A stretch of 19,896 nucleotides of DNA from Schizophyllum amplum (lineage: Eukaryota; Basidiomycota; Agaricomycetes; Agaricales; Schizophyllaceae), in the NCBI GenBank assembly GCA_007026445.1, contig VDMD01000263.1, positions 1 through 19,896 on the forward strand, in the 5' to 3' direction. The translations under genes and the position numbers were made by a program. The notes below the pieces were generated by a model, which did not search any database, was not told where the DNA came from, and was given only the letters and a program-made list of their open reading frames with translations. Shown here piece by piece: positions 7,860 to 19,896 of this stretch (positions are counted from its first letter, which is position 1; the number at the start of each line of letters is the position of its first letter).

Positions 7860-10233
7860 ATGTCTGATAGTATGAGGTCCTGGAGGTCGACGGCATCTGC
7901 AGGCCTCTCCGCACTGCGCACTCTCGCTCAACAGAACATCAGTCGCACACCTTCTCAGCAGCAGGTCCAAGGCACGGAGTCGAACGCACAGAGACAGACA
8001 TGGAAACAATGGGCTGGCCAGAAACTCAGAGGTCAGCCTGGAGACAACTTCAGGCCAGACCTAGAGAGAATCAGTTTGTTCCCTGGCTGGGCGGTCCGAC
8101 GCTACGCGAAGCCAGATTCAGGTGCGTCTTGACCGTGCACCTTGCCTGCGTCATACTCACGAATAGATAGATGCATTCGAAGTCGATGTATACGTGTCTG
8201 GTTTCGCATCAGTGCATTCCGCGCCAGACTTTGCGAGCAGGTCGCAACGAGCGTTTATTCGCCTCGCTAAAGGTGCGAGAGCTACACTTGCTGCAGTTCT
8301 CTGCTGACGATTGGTAGGTTTCGCATCTTTACCGAAGCTCGCTGAAGGCAATGGCGCGCTCAGACCCTCCAAATCTACCGAGCAAATCTTGCAGTCGATC
8401 AAGCTCCCCGCACGTCCAGAAGATATGACGGAGGAGACAGAGATGGAAGCCCTAGAGCGCGAATTCCAGAGAGCTAACGAGGAAGAGCTCGAACCACAGA
8501 CACCTACAACACCTACGACACCGTCAACACGCTCTTCATCTCCCGAATTGTTTGAAGATGATTCCATTCTCCAGAAATTACACGACAATCTGGAATCCCG
8601 TCTGCGACCTTTCTGGTCGTCTGTACTTCCTTCTCGACCCGTCCGCGTACGACTGTATGCCGCTCCCGATGGCTCCCCTGATGGTACTGCGACGAAGTCT
8701 GAACACGGCCCCGTCGCGTCCGCAAATGTAACGACCAGCGCCGACGGTAGCTTTGAGGCGCTGTTCCGTTTACCCTGGGAACATCTGTGCCAACATCCGG
8801 AAGCCCTCCACATCGCGTTCGGGCAACCTCAGCAAGAGCATAACTTCGCCGTTGTCGCAGACCTCATGCCTCCGAGACCCACTCTCCAGCAACAGTCGCC
8901 GTACGGAGAAGTACAGGAAAGCCCTCCGATGGACGCACAGCGGCTGAAGACACCGACTTGCAGCACGGACACGCGAATACGTCTGACCCATTCACGCTTG
9001 CGGGTCATTTCTGACATCGACGACACTGTCAAGCGCGCAAATGTCACCGATGGAGCTCGCGCAGTCTTCCACACCGTCTTCGTCAAGGAACTCAGCGAGA
9101 TCGTTATACCTGGTATGGGGGAGTGGTATGAAACCATGTTCAACCGCGGCGTCCGATTCCACTATGTTGTACGTGAGACGCCGCTGCTACTTACTTTTCT
9201 GACCGCCATGATAGTCAAACGGGCCATTCGAGATGCTTCCAATACTAGAGGAGTTCTTCCGATTATCGAAGCTGCCTCCAGGTGCGAGCATTTGTGTTGT
9301 ATTCACGTTTGTCCCTAAGATTGAGCAGGTTCCGTGAAACTAAAATCTTACGCTGGTCGATCCCTGTTCACCGGACTTCTGTCCGCACCAGCTACTCGCA
9401 AGCGAGCAGGGGTCCAGGACATACTGGATGTCTTTCCTGAATCTAAATTCATATTGATTGGCGACTCCGGTGAACAAGATATCGAGCTGTATGCCGAGTG
9501 CGTTGTCATATCCCACCATCTTCCCTTGCTGATATTTGAGGTAGGTTTGCGCGGGAAAGACCTTCACAAATCCTTGGTGTCTTCATCCGGGACGTCAATA
9601 CTGGCGAACCGCTTGATGATCCGACGGGCACCTCGACCACGTCTATACCATTCGGCGCTGGGCTTCTTGACACTTCCCTAGAACCACCCAGCCTACCACC
9701 CCGTCCGCCCACAGCCTTGGTGCGCGATCCTACCGCGCGACCAGGCAGAAGGGCCGTTCCTGCAACTGGTACGGGCAAGATGTCGCGCAAGGCTGTATCC
9801 GAGGATCATGGATACTTGGTCCCAAACCTCGTCGCCGAGCCGGAGACTATCGACGAAGACGATACGAAAGCCGGCGGCTCGATTTCTGAACAGTGGCCCC
9901 CGACTGAGCAGCGGTCAGGCGGGATGGAGCAGCCAACACGCACGCCGCCAATCAATATGCCGCGAAGGAATACCAGCTCGTCCGTCATGTCGTCGTCTGC
10001 TCCAAGCGGACGTTCGTACAGGATACGCCTCGCGAACGCCGTCGGTGGCCAGTACGGCTTCGTCAACCATGCAGGGTCCGAAGATGAGCGAGCCTGAGCG
10101 ACGAAGGTACGAGCTGCAGCTACGTGTGTACCGAGCGAGGGATATGATACCTGAACACATACCGTTCCGCGTGTTCCGCTCACCGGAAGAATGCGTGGAG
10201 GCGGAAGGATTGTTGAAGAAAATTGGGGTGTGA
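7860..10233 (+). CDS. APP1: Phosphatidate phosphatase App1
   Basis: App1 dephosphorylates phosphatidate to diacylglycerol and, in yeast, acts at cortical actin patches. Six exons: 7860-8121, 8171-8272, 8318-9168, 9215-9281, 9329-9497 and 9545-10233. The N-terminus has SWRSTASAGLSALRTL and WKQWAGQKLR, followed by FPGWAVRRY. A long acidic insert around residues 140-200 (EREFQRANEEE, then Thr/Pro repeats) precedes the catalytic domain. The HAD-like DxDxT motif is D354-I-D356-D-T358, in SDIDDTVK. Next come FHYVSNGPFEMLPIL (split by intron 9169-9214), LKSYAGRSLFTG and LIGDSGEQDIELYAE. The C-terminal motif ERRRYELQLRVYRAR is in a different frame from the preceding linker. The switch falls roughly between 9980 and 10075. 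Exon lengths sum to one base over a multiple of three, so either one extra base or an unrecognised intron is present. About 712 residues if it is one base. Confidence 0.9.
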
Positions 10234-10686
10234 CTAGTTTGTACTACGTGTATTCCTGAGGCGTGTGGACTACTTATCGCATATGAAGTCCCTACATGTT
10301 CACGACTTTCTTTGATGGGTGTACATGTAGTTAGCTTATTGGCTTTTATATAAGTAGCACGCTACGCTAAGTATCGTATCACATCGATCCCTCCTAAGGG
10401 CTGAGCGTTGCAGCGCTGAACCCTTGGCGTCCTCTCAGCCTTTTCTTTCTGTCCAGGGTGCGACTAGGTATGTAAGTAGCAAGGCCCAGAAGACTCCAAG
10501 AGTCCAAGGAGGCATGACCTCATCTGGTGGGAAAGGCACCCACAGGCGTGACCCGTGCGAACAACGCTTACTCATCGTCGACGTTCTGGCGCGAAATTTG
10601 CCTCGTCGTTCCCCAGACTCTCCGTCTAACCACCATCTTCCCTTCACTCAGCAAAAAATCATTTTACATCCGGTCTTTTTCTTAAT
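10234..10686. promoter_or_regulatory. DED1 promoter and 5' leader region
   Basis: No protein gene is recognisable. A good TATA box (TTTATATAAG, 10345-10354) lies about 340 bp upstream of the helicase start. A strong donor GTATGT at 10468 and a pyrimidine-rich ACTCAG at about 10650 could bound a 5'-leader intron. This suggests a spliced leader, as is common for highly expressed fungal genes. Confidence 0.4.
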
Positions 10687-12815
<2,129 letters not shown>

Positions 12816-13425
12816 ACCTTCCGCTCTTTCCATATTTCGTCACCGACCTATGGCTCGACTCACGTCTATGCCTTCCCTTCCTTCATGTCTCTGGATCTCG
12901 TTATGCTGCTTTGTTGATCATCCGCCTTTCTCGTTCCCCTCATGATATCGTCCCGTCCCGTCTCGTCTCTCAAATCTCTACGTCGTTGCACGTTTCATAC
13001 ATATTGCATCCCCATCCACATCGCATCGCAAGTATCTTATTCAACGTGCTTCCGCCTCGTCAGTCCTCGTCGCAATACCTGTTTTCTGCATCTAGCATAT
13101 ACCCTGCACTTATTACTGTATTGCGCAGCATTATCGCACAATGTTCTCCATGGACTGACTTATAGATCATATACATGACTTAGAGATTTACACGATACAG
13201 CCCGCCTGTACTTCTAGCGACGAGACACCCCTCTTCTATTCTGCCTTCGCTGCTTCGGCAGCCTTGTTTTATCTAGATACTAACGCCCACTTTTGTATGT
13301 ACAGGAGTCAATGAGAGGAAGATGAAAGGCAAAGTGGTGGACGTCCTTCGTAACGGTCAGGTATTGAGCCTGAAGATGTGCATGACTGCGTATGACTCAC
13401 TTGCATCTTCTGTTTTTTTACCTTC
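12816..13425. other. DED1 3' end and MFS leader region
   Basis: No convincing gene. Near its right end TACTAAC (13278-13284), followed by TTTTGTATGTACAG ending at 13304, is a textbook branch point and acceptor, so a leader intron of the transporter mRNA probably ends here. A four-codon upstream frame starts at ATG 13311. An ATG at 13322 opens 13 codons (MKGKVVDVLRNGQ) that end at a GT donor (13361). Spliced to TCG at 13441 they would join the transporter in frame, giving an alternative N-terminus. Confidence 0.4.
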
Positions 13426-16025
13426 ATGGTCGAAGCACAGTCGATGCTGTCGGAGGGCAATGTCGATATCACGGCGCTGAGGATGTTCTCTGTTGAGGAA
13501 GAGGGGTTTCGACCAAGCTCGAATATTTCGCCGTCTACGGGCCCAACAGAGTCGCCACCCCTCGAAGCCGACTTCTTGGGCGAACCGGAACCTCAATCTC
13601 GGAAGTTCAATGACATGTCTTTCGTCCAGGTGGCGCTCATCCTGTGCAGGTACGTAGGAATAGTCACATATCATCGCCGCCGCCACCTGCTCTCCTTCTC
13701 CACAAACACTCCCGACCCTGTCCAGAACTGATATGATCATATTTTTATCAAAGCTTAGGACTCGCAATGTTTCTTTTCGCTATAGGCACGTCTGAGCGTC
13801 TGTCATTACTTCGACGCCGAAATCTGACGATCTGAACTTTATTCCTCAGAAGAAACAATCGTTGCCACCTCAGTCGCGACTATTGGCTCTGCACTAAAAA
13901 TCAATTCCTCGCTTACCTGGATATCGACCTCTTACATGCTCACAACCACCGTCATCCAGCCCATAACGGGACGCATCGCTGTGAGTTTCATTTGACAATT
14001 CATTGAAACCCTACTTAACTTCGGACCGGGCGGCGCGGCAGGATGCCGTCGGTTGCAAGCGCTTTCTGCTCATCGAGCTGTGGATATTCGTTATTGGAAA
14101 CACTATTGCGGGGACGAGCACAACGTTGGCACAGCTCATCGTCGGTCGGCTCATCAGTGGCATAGGGGGCGCGGGTATGCTTTCTATGGTCTGTGTTCTG
14201 GTGTCCCGTAAGCACTGCTGTGTTGTCTCATAAGTTGGACACACACTGACACGTCGCGCGCTGTGCAGATCTCACGAACGAACGCCAGCGGGCATCCTAC
14301 ATGAACATCATCAACTTTGTCTTTATCATCGCGGACTCATTAGGCCCGATCTTGGGAGGCGCACTTTCCAGCTCGGGAAACTGGCGCTGGATGTAGGTCT
14401 TTCTTCTTTTTAGTGAGTCTACAGGGCAGTTGCTGAGGCAGGCGTTGTTGCTTTACAGCTTCCTGCTCAACGCGCCTGTGGCCCCCGTCAGTATGTGCAT
14501 TTCTTTCCTAGGTTCTCCTCGTCTTACACACGCCAGTCACCTTCCTCATCATGCGTTACCTCGACGCACCCATGCCGTCGACATCGATCCGGTCGCTTCA
14601 GGACGTGCTAACTAAGGTTGACCTCGGTGGCATGTTTACCCTCATGGCGTGCCTCAGCTTTCTTGTCGTAGCGCTCAACTCAGGTGGTCAGACGGCTTCA
14701 TGGGGCTCACCGCTTCTTATCGGCCTACTTGTGGTCGTTGGTGTATCCGGCGCCGCATTCTGGGTTATCGAAAAATACGCACGCATGCCCATAGCCCGAC
14801 GCGGCTGTTTGTGCATTGGCAGTGGCGGAATGTCCCTTTGATGTTGAGTGGGGCTGACTTCGTTTGGCTCATTATGTGCGCATCCTGACGAGAAACAGTC
14901 AACCGGACACTGTTGTTCTTCCATAATTTTGCTCTGGTACGTCGACGATTGTTGCCACGAATGATGCGATATCTGAACCACTGACTCTAGATCTTCTACG
15001 TGCCTAGTGCGTTGCCAACTTTCGTCGTTGAGCCTTGACTGGACACCAGCAGTTTTTCTCCAGGTCATCGGCCTCGACACCCTCAAAGCTTCCGCTCTGA
15101 TCATTCCCTTCCTGTTTATGGCATCGGTGTCAAGCACGTTCGCGAACGAATTGACATCGAAGTATGGCTACATTCGTTTAGCTATGGTTTGCGGCCTTGT
15201 CGTGCTGCCCATTGGGATGGTGAGAGTGTTTGTCACCGCTATCCATGTCTGATTATTGACAATGGATGCAGGGACTCATGTCTAGCTTGAGGGAGTCGAG
15301 TTCTGTGTCGAGAATTGTCGGGTATTCCCTCGTTTCTGGTTTCGGTTTCGGTGCGGTGCGTGCACTGACAGAGTATGTGATGGAAAGCGACTGATGCTTT
15401 AGACAGGGTACGCAACTCATGCTAGTCATGGCGCAAGTCGGACTGCCTGCCGATGAGCTCTCCACCGTGACGGCGCTTGTAGGCGCAGCGCCGACCCTTG
15501 GTGGCGTACTGGGTGTGGCCGTCATGGGATCAGGTGAGCTTCCTTAATTCCTTGTCATTTCGCAGACAATTCATCTCATCGTATACAGTGATCAACACGG
15601 CGTTCCAGGCAAACCTCGATTCCTCGCCCGTCCTTGCGAACAGCACAATTCCCCTCAACGCCAACGACGTCGTGACCACGCTCTCAAGATTCTCCCAACA
15701 TGATCCCGCCCGCGATGCCGTCGTCAGCGCGTACGTTTCCTCATGGCAGCGCGGGTGCTACCTGCTCGTCGGTGTCGCCGGGCTGCAGATCTTGCTCTGT
15801 TGTTTGGTGCGGCAAGTCGAGTTCGACTCGCACGGAAAGCGCGACGGTCCTGGTCCCGAGGCTCCCGTAGAATCTGCGGACCTTGGCGACAATGATCAGA
15901 ATCCGGCGTTTGAACTTCGTCGTCGGGGTGAGAGGGTGAATCGTGAGGAGTCTGAGGAGCTGACCGGGGAGGCCGAAGAAACTCAGGGCCAGACAGCCTT
16001 GATGAACGAAGTGCGAGTGCAGTGA
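13426..16025 (+). CDS. MFS drug:H+ antiporter, DHA2 (14-TM) type
   Basis: Plasma-membrane exporter of the major facilitator superfamily. Thirteen exons: 13426-13649, 13754-13785, 13850-13980, 14042-14207, 14269-14392, 14459-14490, 14537-14847, 14899-14936, 14991-15006, 15053-15219, 15272-15355, 15407-15533 and 15589-16025. They join to 629 residues if one base is restored. A hydrophilic N-terminus of about 60 residues precedes TM1 (ALILCSLGLAMFLFAIEETIVA). GRIADAVGCKRFLL is motif A, with Cys in place of the usual Arg. ADSLGPILGGALSSSGNWRW is antiporter motif C and the following loop. The C-terminal 80 or so residues are hydrophilic and Glu-rich. The intron at 13786-13849 uses a GC donor. The frame breaks at 14795-14797, where CCC should be CCCC to link RMPIA with PTRLFVHW. 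Substrate cannot be told from sequence. Confidence 0.9.
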
Positions 16026-16479
16026 AGTCCCATCCAGGCTTTGTCTCCTGTGGGGGGAGAGAAATGGGACATGTGAGCGTAGGAATGACCGAAGTTGTCC
16101 TAGCTAAGCGCTTAGTATATCGCGCAGTTAACAGACAGACGGCCATAAGTGCAGAATGGAAGATCCACAGGAGATTTACAGATTGTAAAGGCCTAGAAAT
16201 GTGTCTGGTAGTGGTAGCCGTAGATGAACGACCGAGTTGAAGTTCAACTTGCTTCAACACGAAGTACTTACCCTGAGATCGGCGCACGTGGTGTGCCCAC
16301 GCGACCTGGGGAGGCGCTAGGCGGACCAAGTGCGGACCGCTCTCAAGCAGCTCTCAACGTTGACCCATCCACCATTGTCAAGCTCCTCGATCGTTCCCCA
16401 CAGATCTTCCGAAAAGTTGACTTCCTGTTACCCGACTAAAACATCTTCACTTCTTTCCAAGGACACCTCACTTCCCATC
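16026..16479. other. Intergenic region upstream of the Sds3-like gene
   Basis: No gene recognised. Contains a short palindrome GTTGAAGTTCAAC (16235-16247). Presumably carries the transporter 3' end and the promoter of the next gene. Confidence 0.4.
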
Positions 16480-17904
16480 ATGCCCCAGCGTACAACGCCT
16501 CCGCATCCACCTCAGTACACAGACGGGACGACCCGCACAGAAGGGACGACATGCACCGGCGCGATGACATGAACATGCATCGAAGGGACGATATCGGTCC
16601 GCACCGGCGCGACGTCGAGATGGGGCCCGCATATGGGAGCGCCGGGCGTCCAGGCGCGACGACATGGGCGGGGGGCATAGGCGCGACGACATGGGGAATG
16701 CGTACGCCGTTGCGGGGCCCAGCGGTCTGCGAGCTCACGGTGTGTTTTGCGAGTGTGTACGCTTGTGAGACGCGTGCTGACTATCGCTCCGATCTTGTCT
16801 ACTCGTGTATTGCGGCAAATCTTGCGCGCTTCGGCTCCTCCTTTCTCATCCTTTCTCTCTGTCATAATCACTATGCTGGGGTCGTTTCGTCTGCGTGATA
16901 CAGCCTCGATGGAAGACGGGAAGAAGGACAAGAAGCGGAAAGACTTGTCTGGGAAGCTGGGCAAGGAGATGAGCGACCGCCGCGATGAGTGCGTCTCATT
17001 GTTCTCTTTCTTATGCGCTACTGAACCTTTCTTCCTCTCACCTCTGACTGCACGGTCCTCTCTCGCACACGCTTCTCCTCTATGTGTAGCGGTCGTGCCT
17101 TTACCGAGACCACCGGAGCTCTCGCTGCTGCCTCTGCCACACTCGCCACCCGACCGGCCGACCACCCGCTATATCGCCTCCGCCTCCTTCCCTATACCCT
17201 CGAGCGCTCCGCTGCTCTCTCAGCCCTTGACTTTGAAGAGAAACACGCGCTGGACGGCGTGCGCGCCGCCTACGACGATGAACGCGCCCGCGTGGACGAG
17301 GAGTGCTGCAAAGGCCGCGAGCGCGTCGCGGCCCGCATGCGCGAAGGCATCGCCGAACGACGTCGGCGCGCGCGCGAAGAGAAAGAGAGTGAAGGCGCGG
17401 CGGGCGAGGGCGCTGGAGCGCGCGTCGATGTCACGCGTAAACTGCGGCGCGGGGGCACGGGCGCGGACACACCGGACGGCGCACAGGGAGCGACGCCCGG
17501 GGGCACGAACCCACAGCGCGATGCGGGGATCACAGCGGGCCCGTTCCGTGATCCGCTGTCGCTGAGCGTGGACGAGATTCTCTCGCCTTTTCCACTGGCG
17601 CTGGTGAGCGGGACGCCTGCGGGGGGGCGGCGGCGACGGCGGGCGCGAAAGGAAAGGGGAAGCGTGGTGCAGGCGGCGCGGGAATCGCATGGCGTTAGGA
17701 CAGGCGGTGGTCCACCTCGTGGGATGTAAGGAGACGGAGGTTGAGCAGGATTTGGGTGAGATACGGCGTGCGAGTAAACGCAGGAGGCAGGCGGTGATGC
17801 CCCTCGCGCTGTGGTTTAGCTGTGGGACTAGCAGTTGCACTCCGAAGTCCGTATGTACAGGCTCGGTCGATTATGTTTTCGTTTCTTCTTCAGTATTTTT
17901 ATAA
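16480..17904 (+). CDS. Sds3-like subunit of the Sin3 histone deacetylase complex, frame broken
   Basis: Sds3/BRMS1-family proteins scaffold the Sin3-HDAC co-repressor in the nucleus. Exon 1 starts at ATG 16480 (MPQRTTPPHPPQY) and runs to 16739. Intron 16740-16903, exon 16904-16988 (KKDKKRKDLSGKLGKEMSDRRD), intron 16989-17089, then the last exon. The last exon holds the Sds3 coiled coil: HPLYRLRLLPYTLERSAAL, FEEKHALDGVRAAYDDERAR and IAERRRRAREEK. It continues through LSVDEILSPFPL to the C-terminal signature LVGCKETEVEQDLGEIRR. One base appears missing near 16515-16521 and another near 16640-16651; the intron 1 phase fits only after both shifts. Further shifts lie between 17622 and 17690, where G7 runs and GGC repeats make the frame uncertain. 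The stop is either 17817-17819 or 17902-17904. Family call from the coiled coil and the EVEQDLGEIRR motif. Confidence 0.8.
16518..16693 (+). repeat. HRRDD(M) peptide repeat in the Sds3-like N-terminus
   Basis: Seven units of (H/S)RRD(D/V) occur once the local frame is followed: HRRDDP, HRRDDM twice, HRRDDI, HRRDV, SRRDDM and HRRDDM. Synonymous codons vary between units (AGACGG, AGAAGG, CGGCGC, CGAAGG, AGGCGC), so the peptide is under selection or the repeat is old. The last two units are one frame away from the first five. Confidence 0.75.
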
Positions 17905-18101
17905 ATGCGATGCATTGAGTCTTATGAAAGCCCAGATACCTGGACGCCTTTTGTGTGTTCGTAGAGGGCCAAGGGTGGCGACCTTACCGGATTCAGAGCT
18001 CGGGCCGTAGAGCCTGACAACAACAATCATCTGCCTGATTCTCCCCACCCCAGTCGCGCGTCAAGCTGCATTGAGCCTTTCTTTTTGACTCCCACTGCCT
18101 C

Positions 18102-19896
18102 ATGGACGTCGACCGTGAGCCGCTCGCGCTCACCAGCCTTCCCGAGGAGATCATCCTCCAGATCCTGGCGATCAGCGCCGTGAAGGATATTTACAGCGTT
18201 AGATGCGTGCGTGCCACTGAATCCCCTCTCTACGCCATGCTCACCGGACACGACAGACCTGCAGTCGCCTGCACAATATTACGCAACAGAAGATCCTGTG
18301 GATCACCCTCCTACGCGACACCGTTGCGTCGTACCCAGTCCCCCGCGACCTCCTCACCAAGGGGGCCGATGATCCAGAGAAAGTATGGAGACACTATGCT
18401 GGCGTTGCGCGCACATGGCTGCGAACGCGCTCTCAAGGACCTATAAACATGCTGCGCGACCACAATGCGAGCAAGGAGCCACTGCTCGGGCTGGAACTGT
18501 TCCTTGACCAGTGGCTGCTAATCGTCAAGGCTAGCACGGTCGAGGTCTGGCACACAAGCCTGCGAGAGGTCGGAACGCAATCTGTCTCGAGACGCACTGC
18601 TGTCCTTAGCTTTGCGGAGAGCGTGCGATGGACGTCGTATGCCGCCGCCGTTGAGAACGAGCAATCGCTTGTCGTGGTGCTAACAAACGGGTGCGCCATA
18701 TCTCATGTACACCATGATTAGCAACCGAAATCGCTCCCAGAGGCCAGAACGTTGAACGCAATTCTGAGGTCTTCCGCGTCCCGCTCCGCATACCCATGTA
18801 CAACGTTCGACCGACGTCGTCTTTTCTCTCCGTACCTAACTACCCCTTGCAAAAGACAGCGCAGGCAGTGGACCCATCTGCGCGGCAGATCGCCTTCAGC
18901 CGTCCAGGGGCAGTAGACCTCGTCAGGTATCCCGACGCGTCGGTAACATACGTCCGTTATGCAAGTATATCAACCGAGCGTGAGGACCTCGAAGAGCTCT
19001 GGAATGGCATCGTCGCTATCCGCTTCGTCCGTGAACACGTACTCATCGTGCGCGCCCGCTCTGTGCAGGTATACCGAAACCCTCTCTACGACGCCGCCCC
19101 TCCCCCAACAACCGCGACCACCCCGAAGCCCCGCCCTGCGTGCAGCATTTCTTCCCCGGGCACTCCTTCCGCCAGGTCTCCGTCTCTGCCGTCACGCCTC
19201 GCCCCGGCGAGCCCGCCATTTACAGGGTCCAGCTCCTCGCCAACGAAGTCCTACAGGGCCTCTTCCTCTTCGAGATCACCCTCGTCTTCCCCGCCGGTGC
19301 GCGGAGCACACTGCCCTTCCTAGACGTGCGCTTGTGCGGCGTGTACGCGCTGTCGATGAACGCGGCGTCGCAGACGCAGAGCGACCGATATAGCATGAAG
19401 CCGCGCCTCGCGGCGTTCATGCGTCTGGCGGCGCCGGAGATGATGCAGGGCCAAACAGCGGATAATCGGTACCAGACGGTGTCGGCGCGCGGGTTTGTGA
19501 GCGCCTTTGCGCTGGGGCCGCAGGCGCGCCGTGGGATATGGGTCGAGCGGCGACGGGGAAGCACGCTTCGGTGAGTCGTATGCGTAGAGTGATTACATTA
19601 GCTGATCAGCGTTGATAGGGAGATCTTCGCATGGGACTGGCGGAAGTGCATGTCGGTGGTCGTGCCGTCTCCGTATGGCGGTGGGCAGATCGCGGAGGAG
19701 CGAGGAGGACCTATGGCTGCCGGAAACCCGTTCGGCGCTCCTGTCGGGCAAACACGTCGCGGCGCCGGCAGGTGTCATGCCCAACGGCGGGAGGGGCGCG
19801 GCGCCCAATGCCGGGAGGGCGCAGTGCCTATCGCTGGAAGAGGTGCCATGCCAATGACCAACGCTGGGAGGGGCGCTGCTCCCAACAGAGGCAGCT
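18102..19896 (+). CDS. F-box protein (runs off right edge)
   Basis: Probably a substrate receptor of an SCF ubiquitin ligase. Exons: 18102-18206, 18257-18690, 18741-19570 and 19619 to the window end. The N-terminus MDVDREPLALTSLPEEIIL starts the F-box, which continues QILAISAVKDIYSVRC and across the first intron to TCSRLHNITQQKILWITLL; LPEEIILQIL and the closing W fit the F-box pattern. The remaining 450 or so residues resemble a beta-rich substrate domain (VEVWHTSLREVG, then LTNGGQNVERNSEVFRVPL) but I see no clear WD40 or LRR repeats. One base is missing in the C run at 19102-19106, linking PLYDAAPPP to NNRDHPEAPP. Two more shifts are needed in the repetitive tail (about 19760-19825). No stop occurs before the window ends, so the protein is partial. 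Confidence 0.75.
19774..19896 (+). repeat. GRGAxPxAG repeat in the F-box protein tail
   Basis: Following the best frame with one base restored near 19818, the tail reads as units of GRGA(A/V/M)P(N/I/M)xAG: GGRGAAPNAG, GRGAVPIAG, GRGAMPMTNAG and GRGAAPNRG. It is Gly/Arg/Ala/Pro-rich and probably disordered. The array continues beyond the window. Confidence 0.6.

Noticed and set aside
8273..8317. Possible exon instead of intron in App1
   Set aside because: Excising GTGCGA...GTAG (45 nt) restores the conserved IRLAKGFASLPKL; reading through breaks it.
8157..8813. A 218-codon open frame on the minus strand
   Set aside because: Lies antisense to App1 exons with well conserved protein; a shadow of GC-rich coding sequence.
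15724..16329. A 201-codon minus-strand frame
   Set aside because: Overlaps the last MFS exon in antisense and has no recognisable motif.
16518..16693. Regularly repeated short motif that might suggest a CRISPR-like array
   Set aside because: The repeats vary at the DNA level but conserve a peptide (HRRDD); there are no constant-length spacers and the organism is eukaryotic.
17220..17840. A 206-codon minus-strand frame, Arg/Ala/Ser-rich
   Set aside because: Antisense to the Sds3-like coiled-coil exon; composition reflects the reverse complement of GC-rich Glu/Arg codons.

Overview
The window looks like nuclear DNA of a filamentous basidiomycete, probably an agaricomycete. Genes are closely packed and cut by many very short introns, mostly 45-65 nt with GT(A/G)(A/C/T)G donors and (C/T)AG acceptors. 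The recognisable proteins are eukaryotic: Ded1 helicase, App1 phosphatidate phosphatase, an Sds3-like Sin3-complex subunit, an F-box protein, a DHA2-type MFS transporter and a 7-TM protein of a type common in Agaricomycetes. I see no bacterial operon, CRISPR array, rRNA or convincing tRNA.

Layout: (1) 1-612, minus: the 5' part of an epoxide hydrolase, running off the left edge. (2) 613-2631: a gene-poor stretch with a perfect-stem hairpin and a 952-bp element bounded by 136-bp terminal inverted repeats and TA dinucleotides. (3) 2632-2883, minus: a decayed second copy of the epoxide hydrolase 5' end that keeps part of the upstream region of copy 1. (4) 3405-4392, plus: a small membrane protein, tentatively Om14-like, built from an internal duplication. 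(5) 4393-5998: no gene recognised. (6) 5999-7425, plus: 7-TM membrane protein. (7) 7860-10233, plus: App1. (8) 10687-12815, plus: Ded1. (9) 13426-16025, plus: 13-exon MFS drug transporter. (10) 16480 to about 17904, plus: Sds3-like protein. (11) 18102 to the right edge, plus: F-box protein with a repetitive Gly/Arg/Ala/Pro tail.

The genes do not form an obvious pathway; apart from the epoxide hydrolase pair this reads as an ordinary chromosomal neighbourhood. The clearest oddity is a set of single-base reading-frame breaks in otherwise well conserved genes. Ded1 alone needs eight (seven extra bases, one missing). The MFS, Sds3-like, F-box and epoxide hydrolase genes mostly need one base added back. 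The Om14-like and 7-TM genes need none. The breaks lie mainly in short runs of one base, and the protein on both sides stays conserved, so base-calling error is the simplest explanation. The Ded1 cluster still deserves a direct check. I found no convincing new multi-gene system. The better leads are the long-TIR element, the Om14-like internal duplication with a matching intron, a GC-AG intron, a cluster of ACGCGT boxes and the missing ATG at the expected Ded1 start.
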